NCBI GenBank assembly: GCA_014898425.1
Contig: RCSZ01000005.1
Coordinates: 992,001 to 1,056,000, forward strand
Direction of reading: 5' to 3'
Length of the DNA stretch: 64,000 bases
Source: Botryotinia globosa
Lineage: Eukaryota; Ascomycota; Leotiomycetes; Helotiales; Sclerotiniaceae
A model generated the notes under the pieces. It was not told the origin of the DNA and did no database searches. It saw nothing but the letters and a program-made list of their open reading frames with translations. A program made the position numbers and the translations under genes. Shown one piece after another: positions 57,043 through 64,000 of the stretch (within the stretch, counting starts at the first letter, position 1; each line of letters begins with the position of its first letter).

Positions 57043-58349
57043 TTATGTGAGAGTGTAACCTCCATCTACTCGTAAATCGGCTGGGATGGTGTCAGCAAGT
57101 TGACTCAAAGGGGCTTTGCGGAGAAAAGTATTCTTACCTCCAGTAACGTAGTTAGATGCGTCTGATGAGAGGAAAGTGACGGCGCCCATAAGATCTTCGG
57201 GCTGGCCCATCTTACCCTGGGGAATAAGCGAAGTCCATTGCTTCTTCAACTCTGGGTTTTCATCCAAAATCTTCTTGGTTCTATTGTTTCCGTAATTAGC
57301 ATTGGCTTACTTGAAAGAAAAATTAAACCCCCACGGGGTCTTTCTGGGGCTCAGATCTTACAATGCAGTCAGCATGTATCCAGGGGAGATGCAGTTGACT
57401 CGGATGCCAGCGTGAGCCCATTCGACAGCCAAGGATGAAGCGAGATGTCGGACAGCAGCCTTGGCCGCGTTGTACGGCGCTTGAGGTTGTGGAACATTGA
57501 CAATGGCACCGGACATACTGCCAATAAACACCATGCTTCCTGGAGCCTTACGCTCCATCAAGTGTTTTGCAACGGCAATTGCAAACAGGTATGTTCCATC
57601 CACGTTAACACCCCAGAGTTTTCGAACTCGATCGATTGGGTAGTTGATGGCTTCAAAGTTTTCAGTGAAACCAGCTGATGTCACTAGGTTATCGATTTTT
57701 CCGTGCTGGGAAATAATTTCGGCAATAGCAGCATCGACGGATTCTTGAGAAGAGACATCTGCGTAATGAGCGGTAACTTTTGGAACCCTAAAATGATGCG
57801 TAAGCCTTTGGTTACAAGATCAAAGTAGAAATGCTCTTCCTACTTTTCGGCTCCTGGGTTCTCTCTCTTGAATGAAGCAACAAGTTCTCCTGCTTGCTTT
57901 TCGGCTTCTTCCTCTGTTGCATTATTAGTACAATGTCAACTTGACATTTGTTGAAAGCACATACTATTCATATCAACAATTGCAATATCAGCACCACTAA
58001 TAACCATGGCTTGACTCATGACAAGTCCCAAGCCTCTGGCACCTCCGGTAACGACACCGACTCTTCCTTCCAAAGAGAAAGATGCAAGTGTACGCTTGAA
58101 GTGAAGCCCACCTCTGCCTTGTACTGGCTTACTGGATGGCAATTCATGTTCTTCTGGATATTCGACATGTACAGAGGAATCGGTTCGTGCAAAAGAACCT
58201 TCGTGGGGTGGATCATCAAGCTTCTCGCGAAGGGAAGCTGTGCTGTGAATTGGTCTTGAGGATAGAGCTGGTAATGTGCGAGATGAAGCTGCCTTCGTTG
58301 AAGCTCTGGCAGCACGAGCTGTATGTCTAAGAAGCTGTGATCGGAACAT
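57043..58349 (-). CDS. SDR dehydrogenase, D-arabinitol 2-dehydrogenase type, with mitochondrial-type presequence
   Basis: Five exons (57965-58349, 57844-57913, 57362-57787, 57138-57280, 57043-57080) join to 353 residues. Residues 1-40 (MFRSQLLRHTARAARASTKA...) form an Arg/Ser/Ala-rich presequence. The SDR core begins at about 92 with the cofactor motif TGGARGLG (101-108). It contains TSAG (188-191, an NNAG variant), catalytic Ser244 (GSMSG), Tyr257 and Lys261 (PYNAAKAA), WAHAGIRVNCISPGYM and the end block YVTGADLRVDGGYTLT. The pattern including the N-terminal GRGGLHFKRTLASFSLEGR resembles fungal D-arabinitol 2-dehydrogenases (arabinitol to ribulose, NAD-dependent) and related sorbose/xylulose reductases; substrate choice is inference. 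Intron 4 (57081-57137) is 57 nt, in frame and free of stops. Confidence 0.9.
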
Positions 58350-59742
58350 CGTTGACGTGTTTGTTGGAATGTAAATATACACCCACTAAGAAAACGTCCA
58401 AAGAATGGCGACCGAGTTAGATGGTCTCTGCAACGGGAAATCCGATCTGAGTGAGATAACTCAATGAAGTTATAAAAAAGACGGTAGATTCACTATATTC
58501 AAAAAGATTTGTTCAAAGTCAAATGAAGAATGAAAGGGTTTAATGGACAGTGTATGCTCTTGTATGAAGTGAAAGGGATTCTCGAGAAAATTGGTACTTA
58601 GTTTAAGAAGGTCCTTGGTACTTGACGTAGAGTGAAAACAGAAATGATAGCTACCTACTATGTACCAAGGGTTGTTGACATCATCTGACAGTGTAGCTCA
58701 CCAAATCTCTCCACTCATAATTGATACAGTTGGTATTTCAGTGGGGGTCGCCCAGTGCTGAATCGATTCGGTCTGAGTGTTGCTACACCAAAAGTAAGGG
58801 AAGCAAAAGAAGCTCAATGCCCAGACCCCAGAATGAGGAAAAGATATGGAGAAAAGAGTGGCAAAAGTAGGAGGAAAAAAGGTTCAAGAATCAAGAGGGG
58901 ACACATCGTGAGATGTGATTGTTGAGGCTTCAATACCTACTTACAAGAGAAATGCCCAACGAGTCCAGACTCATTACTTCTCTCGCTGTGATTTGATTGA
59001 TTGATTGATTGGTTGATTGGTTGTATGTACGTGTGTGACGAGTACGAAGTACATACCTCCGATAGTACATTTCAATAGTATGAGACCCAAATGTAGTCAA
59101 TCACAATTCGAGACCTCGATTCATGCATCGTGGCATTCCATTTCAAATTGCAATACCAAAAGAAGTGCCTGAGCTGCTTGAAAGAATCGGCGAGTCGGAA
59201 CCTGTTTGTTCTGGTAGCTCGCTTGAGACTGCTGATAACCTTGATGATTATATAATCGTGCCTTATCAGCAGCCATAAGCTCACCAGCCACATCGCGTGT
59301 ACCGCAAGCAGCACCTCAACCTTGGAAGTGCCGAAATCATCCTTTCTTCACGCTAAAACCCCGTGCTCTTAATTACGGCGCACCTCGTACTTTCCAGTCA
59401 GGTGGGTACCTAGTGACATTTATGGAGGCTGTGTCCACTAGTGGAACCTCGCCGCTTCCTTTCTTTCACTATCGTCCCTTTGAGACGCTCAGGCTTGACT
59501 TGAAACCACCTGGGCATAACTTCTCCTCATCTTTCTACCATCAACACAATCATCTATTTCTTCATTCACTCTCACTCACTCGTATTATTTTCGCAAAATC
59601 TCACACATTCTGTTTGAAAGAATATTCTACCGGACCTCGTCATAAAGTAGCAGGTCTACCGGATTCGACAATATATATTCCCTTGCACGACAAGCAACGC
59701 AACATTACCCCACGACATTCCAATTTATCGATCCACATCACT
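58350..59742. promoter_or_regulatory. Divergent region of the SDR gene and the His-rich membrane protein gene
   Basis: The start codons are 1.4 kb apart on opposite strands. There is a GATT run (58993-59021). From 59422 the frame of the downstream plus-strand gene is open with an ATG and no stop (107 extra codons), CT-rich and low in coding character. It is most likely 5'UTR. Confidence 0.45.
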
Positions 59743-60879
59743 ATGCGATTTATCACACTCGGAGCCGGGGCTGCTCTTGCAACCCTTAGTCAAGCATTTC
59801 TATTACCTCCAGCCATTTCGGAATCTGCCAGCAATGCCATAGATTCTTTATCTTTCGATGCTGCTATCGAGGCAGAAGGCAGAATATTGGCTGTCGACTG
59901 TCCTGGCTGTCCAATCGCCGCCGACACATTCGATGCACAGGGACGTCGACACGGTTTGAAGGGATTGAATAGACTCATGTTCAATTTTTCCGTCTCGCAT
60001 GATACTGGTCTCGATCGTGTACTTCTTAATGGACTCCAATTCTATCCCATCGATATGGACTCCAGTCTCGAACGTCTTTCAGCTCCACAAATGATCAAGA
60101 CAACTGACAACAAATGGGTCGAAGCCGCAGAACCCGACCTAGGCTATGCTTTACGCATCCATAAGCCTATATCCTATTCCAAACAAGATCAAATTGATCT
60201 GATCATGGCAACCCTGGAGATTCTCGAAGTCGGAAATACATTCGTAGATACCGTCAATAATATCGAACTCAAGATTCTTACAACACCAAGTGGAAAGTTG
60301 ATGATTGGCGATGCACAAGTTGTACCGTCACCACCGAAGAGCCATCTATCTAATTCAGTTGATGATGGACAAGAATGTACGACAGTTCTTTGCAAATGGA
60401 GAGCAATTATGGCCGATAAACTCTCGGCTTTGAAGAAAGGCTGCGGTGGTCAAGCCCAACCAACTTCTCACAACAATAGACCCCAAGGTCATGGACGTCC
60501 CCGTCCTCACGGTCATCATGGTGGACACGGCGGCCACAAAGGGCATGGTGGCCATGGAGCTCATGGTAGACCTCATCGATTCTCTCACAAACACCACGGC
60601 ATCGCCAGATTCTTGCGAGGTGTTGTCCTACACGTCTTCATTCCAGTTATCATCGGTATCGTTGCAGGAATTACTGCCAGTCTTGTTGGTATGGTCGTCG
60701 GCCATGTTGTTATCTTCATGTGGCGTCTATTGTTCCGTAGAGGATCTCAAAGCCAATACACCAAGGTTCAGCAAGATGATGCTGGTGTTGAAGAAGGCAT
60801 CGAAGAGGAGAAAGGTCTCATCCAACATCAAGGTCCACCCCCGGTCTACGAAGATATTGTCAGGGAAGATAAGGAATAA
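59743..60879 (+). CDS. Secreted/membrane His-Gly-rich protein with C-terminal PPxY motif
   Basis: The ATG at 59743 starts a signal peptide (MRFITLGAGAALATLSQAFL), and the protein has 378 residues. The extracellular part has a CPGC motif (VDCPGCPIA) in a fold of about 200 residues (SFDAAIEAEGRILAVDCPGC..., FNFSVSHDTGLDRVLLNG, LEVGNTFVDTVNN) and a second Cys pair (ECTTVLCKW). A His/Gly-rich segment follows (about 248-289; HGHHGGHGGHKGHGGHGAHG), potentially metal binding. A long hydrophobic span comes next (about 297-332), with a cytosolic tail ending in PPVY (366-369), a PY motif of the kind read by Rsp5-type WW domains. I recognise the layout from uncharacterised leotiomycete/sordariomycete cell-surface proteins but cannot name a function. 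The frame is open upstream, but the signal peptide decides the start. Confidence 0.8.
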   Translation: MRFITLGAGAALATLSQAFLLPPAISESASNAIDSLSFDAAIEAEGRILAVDCPGCPIAADTFDAQGRRHGLKGLNRLMFNFSVSHDTGLDRVLLNGLQFYPIDMDSSLERLSAPQMIKTTDNKWVEAAEPDLGYALRIHKPISYSKQDQIDLIMATLEILEVGNTFVDTVNNIELKILTTPSGKLMIGDAQVVPSPPKSHLSNSVDDGQECTTVLCKWRAIMADKLSALKKGCGGQAQPTSHNNRPQGHGRPRPHGHHGGHGGHKGHGGHGAHGRPHRFSHKHHGIARFLRGVVLHVFIPVIIGIVAGITASLVGMVVGHVVIFMWRLLFRRGSQSQYTKVQQDDAGVEEGIEEEKGLIQHQGPPPVYEDIVREDKE

Positions 60880-63693
60880 ACAATGAAATGATAAAATGCA
60901 ATCAAATTGAATTGGATTGAAAATGTGGTCTCAGCTCTTCTTAATAACCTTGCCACGAATATGATAATCGGAGGTGAATTTTGGAAGATGTTTCCTGGGA
61001 GTTTATATGGCGAGTTTGATGAGACTGTAGGAAATGGCATGTGGGTTTTAAGAGGGGCAAGGGGTCGGATAAAGTCCAACTAGTAACTTTTTTTTGCAAC
61101 TTGTCAACTGTATAAATATATCAAGCGATCGTCTATTGCTTTTGAACGTTTCAGTATCTTCCATACCATATTGTAACTCAACTTCATTCACACGTTGCTT
61201 TAGAGAGCTGAATTAACTTTCGCAATGCTTCTACACAAGTTCAATAAAGCAGAAATTGGTGACTTACTTTACCTTCCAACCCAGCAATAAACCAGCACAT
61301 AAGATGGAAAACTCAGTCTGGGCATTCATGTTCCTCTTCATTTTCACTGGCCACATACTTGACTCCCTTTTCTTTCTCTACCTTCTTCATTCTCTGTAGC
61401 CAATTCAATCCACTTACAATGTACATGTAGGTATGCATTTCTTACCTCTACGTTGATCTCGTGCACTATTATAATAGATGCTTCGCAATATTCTCTCTGA
61501 CATACGATACGTGGATGCGAGGATATGGGGGAGGAGATGGGTGATGTTCTCTCCATGTTTGTCTGCTTACGATGTATGCAGGTACTGGGGGCTAGGAGGA
61601 TAGATCGAGTGTGAAATGTATGCTGGCTGATGTTTCTATTTTGTGGAGGGATGGCAGAGGGGCTAGATATTGGGATGAGGTTTGGAGTGTACTAGAAATG
61701 TGAATTTTTGGGCTTGTTGATAAATGGGTATGGGATTATTCATATATGTGGGTTGTTCTTGGTGTGCAATAGAGGAGGCGGATTGCTATTATACCTATAC
61801 TTTCTATGCTTAAGCAGGTCTTAGAAAGGTTTGGGTAGGGGTGAGATGTAGTGTGGTCATCGAGATGTAAGTATCAAGAGGGGGGATTCGTGCGTTGACT
61901 TAAAAGGGATGGAGGGTGCGGGATGTGGTGTGTAGAATTAAGAGAGGCGTTGAATGAATGATAGTGCGTACGACTATGATAAGATATGTTAATGTTATGC
62001 GATTACGCCTTCATACGGGCTGCGACATGTATATAGAGATTGGGGGGATCATTTTGGGTTTTTTTTCTGAGTTTCTGGAATATGAATTTTGGGAATCAAG
62101 ATAAGTGTAGCTTGGGACGTTTAGGTGTGTGGTTCTAACTTTTGTCTTGAGGAAATATGATGTTGTGATATTGGTGGTGATGTGAAGGGAAATCCCAGTG
62201 GTGAGAAGATATTGGAGGGAGTAAAGGGAAAGCGAGAGTATATATGTATGTCATGACACATTTGGATCTATTGTTTATTGGTGCCGGAGGTGAAGATAAG
62301 CGAGGATTGAGGAGGCATAGAGGAACGGAGTTGGCGGGATGGAATGAGACTAGAGGATTGAGAGATGTCAATCATCAATATAGCAATCTGAGCTGCAGAC
62401 GAATGTGTTAGGGATATGTGAGATATTGGAGAATATTGAATAGGACGTGTATGTGGGCTTGCTTTGGAGAAATGAATGTTTTGTTAGAGGTACGAGAAAA
62501 AGGGGAGGAAACCTTCGAGGGAGGTGTTACAAACAGGGAAAATTAGAATGTAGATTTCTGATGGTGGAAGATGCTGAGTAGATTGATTGGTTTGATCCGA
62601 TTACCGGGAATACTTTTGTTTACTCCGAAAACTTTGGGGCAACTGAATTTGCGGCAGGCTGTTGATATGTAGTTTACGTTCAAGATGAGTGCTATGTGAA
62701 GTGGATGTCTAGCGTTGGGAAGGCTTGGAATAAGGTGAATACATGGAGTGGAATGAAGAGTTGATATTCCGAAGCCGCTTGGGTATTTTAGATGTACTGA
62801 ATGTCTAAAATAGTTTACTTTTATGAAAATGCTTCGAACCCACTGAAATTTCCACGATTTTAGAAGATGTTAAGAATTGATATCATGGTAGACATATGTG
62901 AATGTGTGAATAGCAAAGAAAGGTTTGGGATAATATGCGTATTTGAAAACCGTAGCACCAGCGAAGACCTCCATTTTCAAAGACCTCCAATTATTAGTTC
63001 CTATTTCCCCAAGCCAATTTGATAAATCCATGGTAAAAGCATCTTCTTTGGTAAATCCTACCCACAAATTCTTCGAGGCTTTCCGAGTCGACTTGACGCC
63101 CTCTCACTACCTTTGTAGTCGTAGCATAGAGGGTCCTCACTATATCAAACTGATCCAAGTCCCTTACCAAGCTGGTTGAGCTGATGAGGTAATATTTGAG
63201 TTCAATAAGGTTTGTTAGCAACATTGATAACGAAGAATGGATGGTGCTTGGAGAACATCATTCTCAGACTCTTGGTAAAGTCTTTTACATACAGCCTCCT
63301 CACAGACAGCACAATGGAACGTCGCTATATGACTATGTTAATATTTGTCCGGTGTTTCATGTGATTGGCTATATCTAAGGCAACTGGTCTAATAACCGAG
63401 TCATCGAGTGGGAGTGACTGCCCAGACTTCTTTCAACGATTAGGTGGTCTTGCCAGTACTTAGGAATGTTTAGTTTATATCTCAAAAGTACATTGGCGCC
63501 AAGAAATCGAGAATTTCGTGGCCATGATAATACATATTGCAATTAGAGAAAAATAAGATGTCAGTTTTAAGATTTTGTGGAGGATGGCAGAGGTATGCAT
63601 CAGTTTTTGATATTGAAAATTGATTAAAAAGAGTCCACTTGGACAGAGATGTGAGAAACGGAGCTGAAGCCCGAAAGAGGAAGGCACTGACAG
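60880..63693. other. Gene-poor right-hand spacer
   Basis: No complete gene is visible. It is AT-rich with GGATG/GTGAGA-like strings and few clean microsatellites. The only protein-like stretch is the minus-strand relic at 62870-63103. Confidence 0.4.
62870..63103 (-). pseudogene. Possible exon relic without start codon
   Basis: The stretch between two stops reads EGVKSTRKASKNLWVGFTKE, then DAFTMDLSNWLGEIGTNNWR, SLKMEVFAGATVFKYAYYPK and onward to HDINS. Its composition is that of an ordinary globular protein, but there is no ATG before residue 23 or so and no domain I recognise. The neighbouring frame is open over the same bases (62994-63224). It may be the remains of a gene or one exon of an unrecognised spliced gene. 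Confidence 0.25.
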
Positions 63694-63818
63694 TACTCGT
63701 GCGGCCAGAAAGTATGCAACTCCGACGCTAGATGCACATACCACAAGATGGTAAACTACAAGAGGACTAAGCTGGTTTCCATAGCGCTAGAGTTGCATAC
63801 TTTCTGGACGCACGAGTA
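63694..63818. mobile_element. 121-bp MITE of the Tc1/mariner type with TA target duplication
   Basis: CTCGTGCG(G)CCAGAAAGTATGCAACTC at 63696-63722 and its reverse complement at 63790-63816 match at 26 of 27 bases, with partial pairing continuing inward (CGCTA on both sides). TA dinucleotides flank both ends (63694-63695 and 63817-63818), the target duplication of Tc1/mariner elements. The interior of about 67 bases has no coding capacity. Such non-autonomous elements are moved by a transposase encoded elsewhere. Confidence 0.8.
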
Positions 63819-63859
63819 TTTGATGCTCACGGGTCACTACAGAATGGATAAGCGACGCA

Positions 63860-63880
63860 TCTAAGAAGAATCTTCTTAGA
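63860..63880. repeat. 21-bp near-perfect palindrome
   Basis: TCTAAGAAGA, one central A, then TCTTCTTAGA: ten perfectly complementary bases on each side. It lies 42 bases right of the MITE. It may be chance, a protein-binding site, or part of another element cut by the window edge. Confidence 0.6.
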
Positions 63881-64000
63881 AGATGAGAGATCACAAAGAG
63901 CTGTAGAGCAGATTCTGTGGCACTTCGACACCTGCATATCCACTGATGTTGCTAGGCCAGTGGAGGGTATGAAGATTATGGCAGACTCTTGCGCTCGTGG

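Noticed and set aside
1..64000. Biosynthetic gene cluster or defence island
   Set aside because: Genes are unrelated housekeeping functions; there is no polyketide synthase, NRPS, terpene cyclase, P450 group, NLR-like or heterokaryon-incompatibility gene in the window.

Overview
The window is nuclear DNA of a filamentous ascomycete, most likely a leotiomycete close to Botrytis or Sclerotinia. The grounds are compact intron-containing genes (introns mostly 45-210 nt, GTRAGT-type donors, CTAAC-like branch sites, AG acceptors), typical fungal housekeeping genes on both strands, and gene-poor AT-rich spacers full of simple repeats such as TAGGTAGG, GA/CT, TACA and GGAT runs. The species assignment is inference. 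There is no bacterial-style operon, CRISPR array or prophage.

Left part (1-15.7 kb) is gene dense. It holds the N-terminus of a short-chain dehydrogenase (minus), an FAD-dependent amine-oxidase-like oxidoreductase (plus), a region with two diverged copies of a sequence carrying coding relics, a complex I 9.5-kDa-type subunit (minus) divergent from the oligosaccharyltransferase subunit WBP1 (plus), a conserved fungal protein of unknown function (minus) divergent from a MetX-family O-acyltransferase (plus), an SLC35F-type transporter (plus) and a FUN19-like SWIRM protein (minus).

From 15.7 to 23.9 kb lies a gene desert dominated by microsatellites, with one small Cys/His-rich ORF at 22.4-22.6 kb. 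Next come an F-box/WD-repeat-like protein (minus) divergent from the peroxin PEX16 (plus). A spacer of about 3 kb follows, then a WHI3-type RNA-binding protein (minus). A spacer of 7.8 kb contains a tRNA-Gly(UCC) gene with two mismatches in its acceptor stem.

At 39.9-41.6 kb is the Ras-family GTPase RSR1/BUD1 in nine exons, including one of 10 nt; its reading frame closes across all exons and ends in a CVIL prenylation box. Further on are a GT90/CAP10-type glycosyltransferase (minus), a DUF1752 (AreA GATA-like) protein (minus), a 6.5-kb repeat-rich spacer, a five-exon SDR of the D-arabinitol 2-dehydrogenase type with a mitochondrial-type presequence (minus), and a secreted/membrane His-rich protein with a C-terminal PPxY motif (plus). 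The right end is gene poor and contains a 121-bp mariner-like MITE flanked by TA.

The genes are independent housekeeping functions (respiration, N-glycosylation, sulfur amino-acid metabolism, peroxisome biogenesis, polarity and cell-cycle control, sugar-alcohol metabolism), not a pathway cluster. I found no convincing new multi-gene system. The points most worth checking are the tRNA acceptor-stem defects, the MITE, the micro-exon architecture of RSR1, the diverged direct repeat, and short or non-AUG upstream reading frames at three genes.
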